Source of the DNA: Dialister sp900541485
Lineage (GTDB): Bacteria > Bacillota > Negativicutes > Veillonellales > Dialisteraceae
Assembly: GCA_965119665.1 (NCBI GenBank)
Contig: OZ221974.1
Span: 868,001-932,000 of the forward strand
Direction of reading: 5' to 3'
DNA length: 64,000 nucleotides
The translations under genes were made by a program, and so were the position numbers. Below, one piece after another: positions 1 to 8,529 of the stretch. Numbering within the stretch: position 1 is the stretch's first letter; each line of letters opens with the position of its first letter. The notes under the pieces were generated by a model. That model ran no database searches. It was not told where the DNA came from and saw only the letters and a program-made list of their open reading frames with translations.

Positions 1-969
1 CTTATAGTCACGGAAGCGGACAAGTGCTTTTTTCCCTGTTTTGAAATCTCTTGTCCATGCATAAGGACGCAGCTCTTTCTGCTGCTTTAAAAGTTCTCCC
101 GAGTGATGCTCCGTTTCGCGGATAAAATCGCCGAGATTTTCATCAAGCTTTTTCAAAATCGCCTTGGCAAAACGGTTTTCCGCCACGTCCCAAGTCATTT
201 TTTTGCACTTCACCTGAAAAGACGGGGCGCCTTGTCTTATTTTTCCGTTTTCAGATTGTAAATGCGCCTCTTTGCCCGTCTCCGAACGCGGAAGTATTTC
301 TCTTTTCATCGTGAGCCGTGCATTGGCGGTCCGTGAAAGCTCACCCAATACCTTGAGTACCCGCTCCGACTCGTCACTGATTGTGTAAAAACGGAGAAGC
401 ATTTCCGCATTCAGTCTCAGACGGCTTTCCAGCGATTTGGAAATGTTCATGCTCCTCTTCATGAAGTCAAAAGAAAGATCCCTGATTTCCCCGACCAGCT
501 CGTCCCGCATTTCCTGCCAGCTTTGTTTGCCCATAAATTTGGGCGTGATTTCAAGAATTCCGTACCAGTTCCGTCCGTCTCCTGAAACGGTAACTACATA
601 ATAGCCCGGGACGAGAGGGAAGTCCTTCCCCTCAAAAAGAGACACCGGATCCCCGTATTTTCCGCCCGGTCTGATATACACCTGGCCGTTGATTTTTTCC
701 GTTCCCGGAAGAGATACCACGTCAAGCCCGTCCATGGTGAAACGGAAATCGGGAGGCGCCTTGAAATACAGTCCCACGTCCTGGTTTTCCGTAAGACTCA
801 GTCCTGCTTTCATTCCTTCCCGCAACTCTTCCCTGTTTTCCGTAAATCTTGTAAATGAGTGCGTCTTTCCCCCATCATTGGGGGTTACGAAAAACACGGA
901 AAAAGGAAATGTATTTTTTCTGCTCCCTTTTCTGTAGCGGGGCCGCAATTTATCAGATCGTGTAGTCAT
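1..969 (-). CDS. DUF2357 protein, McrC-like partner (partial, runs off left edge)
   Basis: This is the N-terminal 323 codons of a protein whose end lies left of the window. I translated it by hand. It starts at the ATG at 969-967, which overlaps the end of the upstream McrB-like gene by 17 bases and has an AGGA about 11 bases upstream. The text includes a VYIRPGGKYGDP stretch, GYYVVTVSGDGRNWYGILEITPKF-type strands (cut here to describe, not to quote in full) and a helical segment around residue 150, which I read as DUF2357. In family terms DUF2357 proteins pair with McrB-type ATPases and often end in a PD-(D/E)XK nuclease; that C-terminus is not visible. The tight overlap implies translational coupling. 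The DUF2357 call is from memory of the family and is moderate. Confidence 0.6.
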   Translation of the reverse strand, partial: MTTRSDKLRPRYRKGSRKNTFPFSVFFVTPNDGGKTHSFTRFTENREELREGMKAGLSLTENQDVGLYFKAPPDFRFTMDGLDVVSLPGTEKINGQVYIRPGGKYGDPVSLFEGKDFPLVPGYYVVTVSGDGRNWYGILEITPKFMGKQSWQEMRDELVGEIRDLSFDFMKRSMNISKSLESRLRLNAEMLLRFYTISDESERVLKVLGELSRTANARLTMKREILPRSETGKEAHLQSENGKIRQGAPSFQVKCKKMTWDVAENRFAKAILKKLDENLGDFIRETEHHSGELLKQQKELRPYAWTRDFKTGKKALVRFRDYK

Positions 970-2995
970 AGAGCTTCAATTCCTGTGCTTTTGCGGCCAG
1001 TGCTTTCCCGGCTTTTTCAAAGTCCGATAAATCTTTGTATGCATTCAGTATATCAATCAGCTTTCCGCCAAGTTCGCCTTTATCGGATAAGGAAATCAAA
1101 CTTTCCAGCTGGCGTGCCGAACCGCGGAGTTTCGTAAGAATCCGCTGGACCATCTGGTAATCCAGTCCTTCTTCCCTGTCAAAATCATAGCCGCCCGGAA
1201 TATTTCCCAGATAGTCTCCCATCTGCCGTGCCACACGGAATCCGATACCGCAGGGAACACCGCTGCTGCGGAAGGCTTCATTCAAGTCGTCAAGAAGGGC
1301 CAATTCACGGTCTGTCAGACCGCCGGTTCCGCAAAAACCGCAGAATTCTTCCCTGCCGATTTCGATCACCGTCGGATAAGGCGCACCGTCCCGTTTTTTC
1401 CATTCCTGGAATTTCCTTTGGCAAAGAGTCAGTACATTGGCACGATCCAAAATTTTATCGGAGAAATGGTAGGTCGATTCATCCACATTCACCGTGCCTG
1501 CAAAAAGAATATTTTTCCCGACCGTAATTTCCGCCGGATACTTGTCACCGTTATACAAACGGTTTTGGAGCGACGGATTGTACAAACGGATGACGGGCCG
1601 GTCCTCTTTTTCCAAAACGGAAATAAATTGGGCGAAATAATGCTCCGCTCTTGCCAAATTCATTTCATCAAAGCAGACAATATACATCTTGTCCTGATTC
1701 TTTTCCGCCGACAGAAGGAGTTCCGTAAGGCCCGTATCGGAAGGGCGGTAAATCATATTTTTCATATCCGCATAGCCAAGAATATCGCTGTCGTCCATCC
1801 AAGACGGCCGCACAGGAATGATGGCGACACGGTCTTCGGGAAGTCCCAGTGCCTCTCCGTAAAGACGGACCAGTCCCGATTTCCCCGTACCGCTCAAACC
1901 GGATAAAATAGTAAGCCTTGAGGATTTCAAAGAAATATGGAAATTCACAAGGTCCTTTTCATCATAAAGAAGTCCTTTTGCTTCCGCTAATGCGGAAAGC
2001 CGTTCAAGAAATGCCGTTTCTCCCGAAAGGGATTCCTTGTCTTCCGCCCCGTCAAACTCCGCAGCCGTTTCCGCTGTGCTGTCTTCTCCGTCATCAAAAC
2101 CGGGCGCCTCCGTGTCCTGATCCGCAGCGTTTATAAAAATAACCTCTTCATCGTCAATGCCGTAAGCACCCAAAATATTTCCGTCTTCCGGTACAGGCTG
2201 CAAATCTTCCTTGAACTCCTCCAACCATTCCGCCGGAATGAACCAAAGCGGCGTATGACGGCACTTTAAAATATGTTTCTCCAGAATGGGATTATCCGAA
2301 GAAATCACTTTATAACCGAGACGGTCATGATCGGGGATGTGGAAATACGCACCCCCTGCATCGATGACATTGTGTCCGAAACTGTCCGCCTCCAGAGGCG
2401 CAAAAATGATGAAATCGCCGAGCTTACCGTCATAATTATCCGTTGCTGCAGCGACAAAAAAGGGTACGGACGTATGATTCCAATATTTCTTGGAAAGTCC
2501 GGGAATCGGTTTTCCCGTCAGGATATGGCGGCAAAACTTGTTGATATCCCCGTGAAATGCCGGGCTTCCGCTTTTTCCGAAAGCCGGTATAGGGATATAG
2601 TCCTCGTCCTGATCCATATAAAAGGTACGTCCCTCTTTTTTTATATCATCAAGAACATAAAATTTATTATTTCTCAGCGCCGGCGTAAACGTCACAAAAA
2701 AATCACCGAAATCTTTTTGCAGTGCCGCAAGCGCCGCATCTTCCGTTTCAAAAGCGTTGTATCCGTAACCGCAACGGCTCATGAAACCGGTAAATCCGAA
2801 CGGTGTCTCTTCATCAAATTCCGGCGGGAGCGGTGACAGGGGATCGGCAAAAAAGCGGTAGTCCCTTACCCCCGGCTGCGGCGTCGACACCTTAACCATG
2901 GGACGTATACGCCCCAAAACTTTTCCCTCTGCCTGGCGGAGAGAAAAAGAATTGTCGGAAGCAGAATTTTGCACATTAAAATAAGGCATAATCAT
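953..2995 (-). CDS. McrB-like AAA+ ATPase/GTPase of a restriction-type defence pair
   Basis: This 680-residue protein has a C-terminal AAA+ motor. Walker A is GLSGTGKS at about residues 366-373, and Walker B is YIVCFDEMNLARAEHY, a pattern typical of McrB/AAA_5 proteins. A following GTVNVDES segment occupies the place of the McrB nucleotide-sensing motif. Residues 1-260 form an unrecognised domain and residues 285-325 are an acidic linker, so the N-terminus is probably the target-recognition part (inference). McrB-family motors translocate DNA and drive a nuclease partner; here that partner is the overlapping DUF2357 gene. Codon use resembles the chromosome rather than a recent AT-rich import. 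It could restrict modified DNA (type IV) or sense another phage feature; the sequence does not decide this. Confidence 0.78.
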   Translation of the reverse strand: MIMPYFNVQNSASDNSFSLRQAEGKVLGRIRPMVKVSTPQPGVRDYRFFADPLSPLPPEFDEETPFGFTGFMSRCGYGYNAFETEDAALAALQKDFGDFFVTFTPALRNNKFYVLDDIKKEGRTFYMDQDEDYIPIPAFGKSGSPAFHGDINKFCRHILTGKPIPGLSKKYWNHTSVPFFVAAATDNYDGKLGDFIIFAPLEADSFGHNVIDAGGAYFHIPDHDRLGYKVISSDNPILEKHILKCRHTPLWFIPAEWLEEFKEDLQPVPEDGNILGAYGIDDEEVIFINAADQDTEAPGFDDGEDSTAETAAEFDGAEDKESLSGETAFLERLSALAEAKGLLYDEKDLVNFHISLKSSRLTILSGLSGTGKSGLVRLYGEALGLPEDRVAIIPVRPSWMDDSDILGYADMKNMIYRPSDTGLTELLLSAEKNQDKMYIVCFDEMNLARAEHYFAQFISVLEKEDRPVIRLYNPSLQNRLYNGDKYPAEITVGKNILFAGTVNVDESTYHFSDKILDRANVLTLCQRKFQEWKKRDGAPYPTVIEIGREEFCGFCGTGGLTDRELALLDDLNEAFRSSGVPCGIGFRVARQMGDYLGNIPGGYDFDREEGLDYQMVQRILTKLRGSARQLESLISLSDKGELGGKLIDILNAYKDLSDFEKAGKALAAKAQELKLYDYTI

Positions 2996-3015
2996 TCCTC
3001 TTTTCTAAATAAACA

Positions 3016-3170
3016 CGCACATTCCTGTGCGGAAAAGAATCCCGCGGGATTCAAGGTGAAAGAAATATTTCTTTCGGGAAATCTCCCTCAAAACCATGGA
3101 ATCTCCTTCCATGAAATAACAGACCGTCCTTTCCGGTCCATGGAATTTACAGCAGATATCTGTAAATTCC
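3016..3170. repeat. Array of six consecutive inverted repeats upstream of the McrBC-like pair
   Basis: Six inverted repeats follow each other: CGCACA/TGTGCG (3016-3031), the perfect 16-mer GAATCCCGCGGGATTC (3037-3052), the perfect 18-mer GAAAGAAATATTTCTTTC (3058-3075), CATGGAA/TTCCATG (3095-3113), GACCG/CGGTC (3122-3138) and an 11-bp stem GGAATTTACAG/CTGTAAATTCC (3142-3170). They fill most of the gap between mlaD and the McrB-like gene, so a minus-strand transcript into the defence pair would carry a chain of hairpins. No known riboswitch or ncRNA class was recognised. Confidence 0.8.
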
Positions 3171-3215
3171 TTCCCTCATTTTACCATATTTTTTCTAAGG
3201 AACTACTCAGAAATC

Positions 3216-3243
3216 AAAAAAGACCTCTCAAAGAAGTCTTTTT
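3216..3243. terminator. Possible hairpin terminator after mlaD
   Basis: AAAAAGAC and GTCTTTTT arms flank an 11-base loop. Poly-A and poly-T on the two sides mean it could stop transcripts leaving mlaD on the minus strand. The stem is only 8 bp and mostly A-T. Confidence 0.5.
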
Positions 3244-3263
3244 CTTTTTTTATAATATGCCGT

Positions 3264-3755
3264 TTATTTTTTCGGAGTTCCTTTCATTTTTTGGAAATTT
3301 TCCTTTGTTTCATTCACTGTTTTCACGAGTGTTTCTGCTTTTTCTTCCAGCTTTTCCATACGGCCGGATTTCGTTTCTTCGGCGGTCATGCCGTCGGTGA
3401 AATAATTCCCGTCCTGCGCGCCGCCCCTAATTCGTACATAATAGTCGCCTACCAGACTGTCCTGGGAAATAGAAAATTCCGCATCTTCCGGGATATTCAC
3501 TTTTTTGTCGAGGCCGAGGCGTAAAATTCCTTTTCCCTTTTCTACGGTAATTTTTTCCACATTTCCTATATGGACACCGGCATAACGGACTTCATTTCCC
3601 TTTTTGATGCCCTGCACGGAAGAAAATACGGCGTTGATGTGCATAGTGTGAGCGTGGGAGAAAGGCAAAAAGGAAAGGGAGAAATAAAAGAGTGCCGCCG
3701 CAGCAAGTATGACGACGGTGATAATTCCTACGCGGGCTTCTTTCGTTACTCTCAT
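3264..3755 (-). CDS. MlaD family (MCE domain) protein
   Basis: The protein has 163 residues: an N-terminal membrane anchor (residues 8-30, hydrophobic, following MRVTKEARVG), one MCE domain (about 38-115, with GNEVRYAGVHIGNV and the SLVGDYYVRI strand) and a short charged tail. MCE proteins form hexameric lipid-transfer rings in the periplasm and deliver or retrieve phospholipids at the outer membrane. The start ATG has AAAGGAG 7 bases upstream. No mlaE/mlaF permease or ATPase genes lie beside it, so it is either a stand-alone subunit or works with components elsewhere. Its presence supports a two-membrane cell. Confidence 0.85.
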   Translation of the reverse strand: MRVTKEARVGIITVVILAAAALFYFSLSFLPFSHAHTMHINAVFSSVQGIKKGNEVRYAGVHIGNVEKITVEKGKGILRLGLDKKVNIPEDAEFSISQDSLVGDYYVRIRGGAQDGNYFTDGMTAEETKSGRMEKLEEKAETLVKTVNETKENFQKMKGTPKK

Positions 3756-3803
3756 GACCGTCTCCTTTCTTTTTTATTATTATACATTATCTGCAAAAGG
3801 GCA

Positions 3804-3828
3804 TAAAAAAACCGCCCGTGACGGCGGT
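3804..3828 (-). terminator. Rho-independent terminator of the nitroreductase gene
   Basis: On the minus strand an ACCGCC/GGCGGT stem-loop is followed by a run of seven T just beyond the stop codon at 3833. Confidence 0.8.
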
Positions 3829-3832
3829 GATT

Positions 3833-4471
3833 TTATCCTTCTCTTTCATTTCCTCTGTAAAAAACCGTTTCTTCCCACGGTTTTCTCGGCAGGGCCTTCC
3901 CGTCTTTATCGGTATACCCGAGAGCGACTGCGGCCACCATTTCTCCTTCCGTGTCCAGCCATTCCTTCAATTCTTCATAAGCAAAGAAAATATTACAGGT
4001 CCAAAGCGTTCCGATCCCTCTTGCCGTCGCTTCAAGGCACATATTCTGGACAGCCGCGCTCACCGACTGTATGTCTGCCAGTTCCACCAGTCTTTCTGCG
4101 GTCGTTCTTTCTTTTCTGTAGTCCCTTCCTCTTGTATTCATGACAAAAACGGTGACCGGTGCCTGTTCAAGGATACGGGCGGTGTAAATCGCTGCGGGAA
4201 TCAGCTTTTCATACCCTTTCCCGAATTCTGCGGACTCGTTATTTCTGTTTCTTTGTATCCCCGCTTTTAATGCGCGGACCATTTCTTTTCTTTCATCACC
4301 GCGGATGACGATAAATTTCCAAGGCTGCTCATTATGCTCCGACGGTGCCCACGTGGCCGCCTCTATAACGGCATTTATTTCCTCTTCCGGTACAATTTTC
4401 CGTATAAACCGCCTTGTACTGCGGCGTTTCCTTATTTCTTCAATCACTTTATACTCCATTCCTTCCGCCAT
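3833..4471 (-). CDS. Nitroreductase family protein
   Basis: This 212-residue FMN-dependent nitroreductase-like oxidoreductase has the family opening RKRRSTRRF followed by APSEHNEQPWKFIVI, where FMN contacts are expected, and a C-terminal ALGYTDKDGKALPRKP segment. It probably reduces nitro-compounds, quinones or flavins with NAD(P)H in the cytoplasm; the true substrate is not evident. The start is uncertain: the first ATG (4471) has no clear ribosome site and the second (MEYK, 4459) has GGAAGGA abutting it. A consensus promoter puts the transcript start only about 13 bases before 4471, so translation may be nearly leaderless. Monocistronic, with its own terminator. Confidence 0.88.
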   Translation of the reverse strand: MAEGMEYKVIEEIRKRRSTRRFIRKIVPEEEINAVIEAATWAPSEHNEQPWKFIVIRGDERKEMVRALKAGIQRNRNNESAEFGKGYEKLIPAAIYTARILEQAPVTVFVMNTRGRDYRKERTTAERLVELADIQSVSAAVQNMCLEATARGIGTLWTCNIFFAYEELKEWLDTEGEMVAAVALGYTDKDGKALPRKPWEETVFYRGNEREG

Positions 4472-4490
4472 GCACGGAAAAACAAGACCT

Positions 4491-4519
4491 ATTATAACGA
4501 AATGTCATAAGAGGTGCAA
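4491..4519 (-). promoter_or_regulatory. Sigma-A promoter of the nitroreductase gene
   Basis: Read on the minus strand: TTGCAC (4519-4514), 17-base spacer, TATAAT (4496-4491). Very close to the sigma-70/sigma-A consensus. Confidence 0.75.
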
Positions 4520-4662
4520 GCGTTCTTTCATGAACAGAGTTTTTTCTCCCTATTTCCGCCGTTTATTATTTTATTTCACGGAAAAAACATATATAATGAA
4601 AGAAATACAAACATTTATTTTCCTGTACGGCAGGATTTTTTTATACGAACGGAGAGAACTTT

Positions 4663-5967
4663 ATGGCTTTAAAAGAATATTCTTTCCCTTACGGACGGGG
4701 ATTTCAGAAGGTAATGCTTCCGGAGGAAAAAATTTCGGATATCCTGGAAGGCGTTCCGACCAAATCATGCGACATCAAAGAAGCTACTCTTGCATGTATG
4801 CGCCACCCGATAGGATCGGCTCCGCTGGCTGAAAAGGTCCGTCCCGGCGATAAAGTCTGCCTTGTCGTTGCCGATATCACCCGTGCCTGGAACCACGCAA
4901 GGGATTTCATCATTCATATTATCAATGAATTGAACGGTGCCGGCGTTCCCGATGAAGATATCTGTGTCGTTTTTGCCCAAGGAACCCACAGGGCCCACAC
5001 GGAAGAGGAAAATATAGAATGCGTAGGCGAAGAAGCGGCAAAGCGTATCAAACTGTACCAGCACGACTGCAGGGACAAGAACGGCCTCACTTATATGGGA
5101 ACGACAAGCCGCGGAACGGAAGTTTTTATCAATAAAAGAGTTGCCGAGGCGGACAAAGTGATTTTGGTCAATGCCGTTTCCACTCACGATATGGCAGGTT
5201 TCGGCGGTGGCCGCAAACTTATTCTTCCCGGCGTGGCAGGATGGGACACGATACAGCAAAACCACTGCCATGCGCTGGGCGATGAAGTCGGCTCCGGCCT
5301 CAATCCCGACTCCCATGTTTTAAAAATTGAAGGAAACCCTGTAAGCGAAGATATGCAGGAAGGCTGTGATATGGTGGCCCCCTGTTTCCTTATCCACTCC
5401 CTCATCAATGCGGACGGTGAAGTGTCCGGCATGGTCGGCGGCGATCCTTACAAAGCATGGCGTAAAGGAACGGAAGAAATTTACAGAATGCAGAAAGTGC
5501 CGATGAAACAAAAAGCAGACGTCACTATCGTAAGTGCCGGAGGCTACCCGAAAGACACGAATCTCTACCAGGGAACAAAATGCTATACCGCAGCGGAAAT
5601 GGCAACAAAAAAAGGCGGCATCATCATCACCCTCATGGAAGCGGATGACGTGAACGAACCGCCGGCCTATCTGGACAGCTTTAAGTATCCTGATGTAGAG
5701 TCTATGGAAAAAGCGCTCCGTGCCTGCTTTACCATTCCCTTTTTCGTCGCTTTCTGTAATTTGCAGACTGCTCTTAACCACACCGTATATTTCGTGACGA
5801 AAAAAGAAAACTTTGATGTCATTCGTGAAAAAACGCACCAAATTCCCGTGGCTACACTGGAAGAGGCCTGGGCGCTCGCACAAAAACAACTGGAAAAAGA
5901 AGGAAAAACCGGCTATACCGTCAATCTGATTCCCCACGGAAGTGCGGTCGTACCGTTCCTGAAATAA
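4663..5967 (+). CDS. larA: LarA-family nickel-pincer racemase (lactate racemase or relative)
   Basis: This 434-residue protein matches LarA, which interconverts D- and L-lactate with a nickel-pincer nucleotide covalently bound to lysine. The cofactor residues of Lactobacillus plantarum LarA (His108, His174, Lys184, His200) have counterparts one position on: His109 in QGTHR, His175 in STHD, Lys185 in FGGGRKLILPG and His201 in QQNH. ADITR at 70-74 matches the substrate-binding Asp/Arg loop. GGAGAG lies 7 bases before the ATG. The family also includes racemases and epimerases for other 2-hydroxyacids, so lactate is likely but not certain. It is not next to the larEBC maturation genes at 32-35 kb. 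A TATAAT at 4592-4597 may be its -10; no good -35 was found. Confidence 0.9.
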   Translation: MALKEYSFPYGRGFQKVMLPEEKISDILEGVPTKSCDIKEATLACMRHPIGSAPLAEKVRPGDKVCLVVADITRAWNHARDFIIHIINELNGAGVPDEDICVVFAQGTHRAHTEEENIECVGEEAAKRIKLYQHDCRDKNGLTYMGTTSRGTEVFINKRVAEADKVILVNAVSTHDMAGFGGGRKLILPGVAGWDTIQQNHCHALGDEVGSGLNPDSHVLKIEGNPVSEDMQEGCDMVAPCFLIHSLINADGEVSGMVGGDPYKAWRKGTEEIYRMQKVPMKQKADVTIVSAGGYPKDTNLYQGTKCYTAAEMATKKGGIIITLMEADDVNEPPAYLDSFKYPDVESMEKALRACFTIPFFVAFCNLQTALNHTVYFVTKKENFDVIREKTHQIPVATLEEAWALAQKQLEKEGKTGYTVNLIPHGSAVVPFLK

Positions 5968-5973
5968 ATGTAT

Positions 5974-6004
5974 AAAAGGACAGTTTCAAAACACTGTCCT
6001 TTTA
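5974..6004 (+). terminator. Terminator of larA
   Basis: Stem AAAGGACAGT/ACTGTCCTTT right after the stop codon, ending in TTTTAT. Confidence 0.75.
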
Positions 6005-6022
6005 TATTGCCAAAAATCCGGT

Positions 6023-6044
6023 AAAAAACGCCCCGCAAGGGGCG
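6023..6044 (-). terminator. Terminator of the corA-type gene
   Basis: Minus-strand CGCCCC/GGGGCG hairpin with a 4-base loop, then six T; 20 bases past the stop at 6064. Confidence 0.8.
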
Positions 6045-6063
6045 GTAAATCCTGATATGAATT

Positions 6064-7014
6064 CTACAGCATATCCCGTTTCCACAAAATCAAAGCCGTA
6101 ATAATCGTAACCACCGTGCCGAGAGTAATGACGGCAGAGAATCCGAGTTCCACGCCTTCCCACGGAACGGGCACATTGATTCCCCAAAGGCTGAAAATCA
6201 AAGTGGGAACTGCCAAAAGAATCGTCACCGACGTAAGGAATTTCATGATTTGCGACAGACGGTTGGAAATAATCGAAGAAAAAGAATCCATCATGGACAT
6301 CAGAATGTTCGTGTAGATTTCCACCATTTCCAAAGCCTGCTTATTTTCAATGATTACGTCTTCCAGTAAATCTTCATCTTCCTCATACATTTTGAGAAGC
6401 GAATGAACGGGATTGTTACGGAGACGCATCAGACGCTCCATCACACTTTCATTGGCATGAAGAGCGAAGTTGAAGTACGTCAGAGATTTTTGGAGTTCCA
6501 AAAGGCGGAACAGTTCTTTATTCTGCAAAGATTTACGGACCTGCGTTTCAATGGAGTCCGTCTTTTTGTAAATTTGCTGCAGAAAATACAGGAAAGAAGA
6601 AGACGAAGCCGATAAAATTTGGAAGAGGAATCTTGTTTTCTTATACGTGTGGAACGAAAGAAAACTGTTTCTCACAAATTTGCGGATGACCGAATTTTCT
6701 TCCAGGCACACGGTAACAAAATGTTCCCTTGTAATGAAAATACCCAGTGGCAACGCATCATACGCATCCGTTTCCAAAACGACCGGCGTATTGACAACGA
6801 CAAATATAAAATCATCCTCCAGCTCTACGTGGGAACGTTCTTCCCGGTCAAGAGCCGTCTGGAGTGCATCGATAGGTATCCCCGTCAATTCATGGAGTTT
6901 CCCCAATTCCTCTGCGTCGGGAGCAGCACAATTCAGCCAGGATCCCTTATCGACAGCATCCAAAGCCACTTCAAGAAGCTCGTGATTTTCATCATGTTTA
7001 TAAGCGACAAGCAT
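6064..7014 (-). CDS. CorA-type divalent cation channel with GIN instead of GMN
   Basis: The 316-residue protein has the CorA layout: a soluble N-terminal alpha/beta domain (EDDFIFVVVNTPVV, ITREHFVTVC), a long helical stalk, and two C-terminal transmembrane helices (about 250-275 and 285-308). CorA channels are inner-membrane homopentamers that admit Mg2+, sometimes Co2+ or Ni2+. The loop after the first helix, normally YGMNF, reads LWGINVP, so the signature Met is replaced by Ile. This may change ion selectivity and leaves Zn2+ or other transport possible. AAAGGAGGGG precedes the ATG and a consensus promoter lies upstream. Monocistronic. Confidence 0.88.
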   Translation of the reverse strand: MLVAYKHDENHELLEVALDAVDKGSWLNCAAPDAEELGKLHELTGIPIDALQTALDREERSHVELEDDFIFVVVNTPVVLETDAYDALPLGIFITREHFVTVCLEENSVIRKFVRNSFLSFHTYKKTRFLFQILSASSSSFLYFLQQIYKKTDSIETQVRKSLQNKELFRLLELQKSLTYFNFALHANESVMERLMRLRNNPVHSLLKMYEEDEDLLEDVIIENKQALEMVEIYTNILMSMMDSFSSIISNRLSQIMKFLTSVTILLAVPTLIFSLWGINVPVPWEGVELGFSAVITLGTVVTIITALILWKRDML

Positions 7015-7051
7015 CTTCTGCCCCTCCTTTCACGCATAGTATTCCTTATCT

Positions 7052-7080
7052 ACTATAGTAATTCGGAAGAAAGATGTCAA
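7052..7080 (-). promoter_or_regulatory. Sigma-A promoter of the corA-type gene
   Basis: Minus strand: perfect TTGACA (7080-7075), 17-base spacer, TATAGT (7057-7052), about 30 bases before the ribosome site. Confidence 0.8.
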
Positions 7081-7146
7081 CACGAAAAATAAAATCCTTA
7101 TCCCTGCTGAAGCAAATCATACAGGCACTTGCCCATGTTTCCACAT

Positions 7147-7180
7147 AAAAAATCCGCCCTCTTTCTCAAAGGCGGATTTT
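7147..7180 (-). terminator. Terminator of brnQ
   Basis: AAAATCCGCC/GGCGGATTTT stem with a 12-base loop and T-run on the minus strand, 18 bases past the brnQ stop. Confidence 0.8.
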
Positions 7181-7197
7181 CATGAACGGTTTTACAT

Positions 7198-8529
7198 TTA
7201 AACGCTTTCCACTTCTTTTTTCTCTCCGGTAACAGACATCCAGATGCAACCGATGACAAGACCGGCTACAAAGAACGACACCCATGCCATGCTGTATTCT
7301 GCCAGCGGTAAAGATGCCAGAATATCATCAACCGGCCCGAGTTTCAGTCCGAAACCGTGAAGACCGTCACAAAGAGCGGGCAGTCCCGTAAGTCCCGTCG
7401 CCCAGGCATATACACAATGACGTCCTTTGAAAACAGGATCGAGGAACGCCAAAATGATTAAAGAAATTGCCAACGGATAGAGCAGGAGCAGAACGGGAAT
7501 CGAGTTTTTGATGATTGTTGTCAATCCGAAAAGGGCAATAAAGAAACAAAGCACTGCATAAACAGTTACAAAAACTTTCGCGGAAATCTTCGGAAAAAGC
7601 AGATTGAAATAAGCCGCACAAGCCGCACCGAGACCGACACTGGTGGTCAGGCAGGCAAAAATAACGATAACGCCGAGAACTGCACTTCCTGCCCCGCCGA
7701 AATAATACATAGCCGTTTTTACCAAGACGGGAGCTCCGTTTTCCTGAATTCCGATAACCGGTACGGAATTGGCACCCAAATAGCAGAGTGCCGCATAAAT
7801 AAGAGCCATGAAAAATGTGGAAACTAAGCCGGAACGAAGTGTATCCCTTGTAATTTCCTCATTCGTTTGGGCTCCGTACATTTTCACTGACTCGACGACA
7901 ATGATGCCGAATACCAGAGCCGCCAAACCGTCCATGGTATTATATCCGTCAACGATTGCCTGGGTAAACGCCTTGACTCCGGTGTCATAAGCGGGAGTAG
8001 GAACCTGCCAGCTTCCCATAGGAGAAACAACCGCACTGATAATCAAAAGGAATAAAAAGAGCAAAAGAACAGGTGTCATAAATTTCCCGACACGGTCAAC
8101 CATTTTTGACGGGGAAATAGCAAGCCACCAGGTAATGATGAAGAACACGGCAGCAAACACATAGAGGCCGACCGTTCTCATCTCCGGCGGAAGGCTCTGT
8201 GCCACTGCGATTTCATAAGCCACAGTCGCCGTACGGGGAGCCGCAAAACACGGTCCGATTGTCATATAGAGAGCGGTACAAAAGAACAAGCTGTAAATAG
8301 GATGAATGCGGGAAGCCAGCTCTCTCAAATTAACACCGGAATAACAAATAGCGAGTACGCCCAAAAGAGGAAGTCCCACGCCGGTAATTAGGAATCCGAT
8401 AGTAGCAGGAATGGTATTTAATCCGGAATTCTGACCCATAAACACGGGAAAAATCAGGTTTCCGGCACCGAAGAACAGAGCAAACAACATCAGCCCTATC
8501 GCAAAAAATGCATTGTTAGATTTTTTCAT
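7198..8529 (-). CDS. brnQ: Branched-chain amino acid:cation symporter BrnQ
   Basis: The 443-residue multi-spanning inner-membrane protein matches the LIVCS family that imports Leu, Ile and Val with Na+ or H+. The N-terminal hallmark FFGAGNLIFPVFMG lies in the first helix, with about 12 hydrophobic segments in all. The start is set at MKKSNNAFF (8529) because AGGAGG lies 6 bases upstream; an in-frame ATG 27 codons earlier has no such support. It is preceded by a consensus promoter and a leader of about 140 bases with two hairpins. Single gene with its own terminator. Confidence 0.93.
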   Translation of the reverse strand: MKKSNNAFFAIGLMLFALFFGAGNLIFPVFMGQNSGLNTIPATIGFLITGVGLPLLGVLAICYSGVNLRELASRIHPIYSLFFCTALYMTIGPCFAAPRTATVAYEIAVAQSLPPEMRTVGLYVFAAVFFIITWWLAISPSKMVDRVGKFMTPVLLLFLFLLIISAVVSPMGSWQVPTPAYDTGVKAFTQAIVDGYNTMDGLAALVFGIIVVESVKMYGAQTNEEITRDTLRSGLVSTFFMALIYAALCYLGANSVPVIGIQENGAPVLVKTAMYYFGGAGSAVLGVIVIFACLTTSVGLGAACAAYFNLLFPKISAKVFVTVYAVLCFFIALFGLTTIIKNSIPVLLLLYPLAISLIILAFLDPVFKGRHCVYAWATGLTGLPALCDGLHGFGLKLGPVDDILASLPLAEYSMAWVSFFVAGLVIGCIWMSVTGEKKEVESV

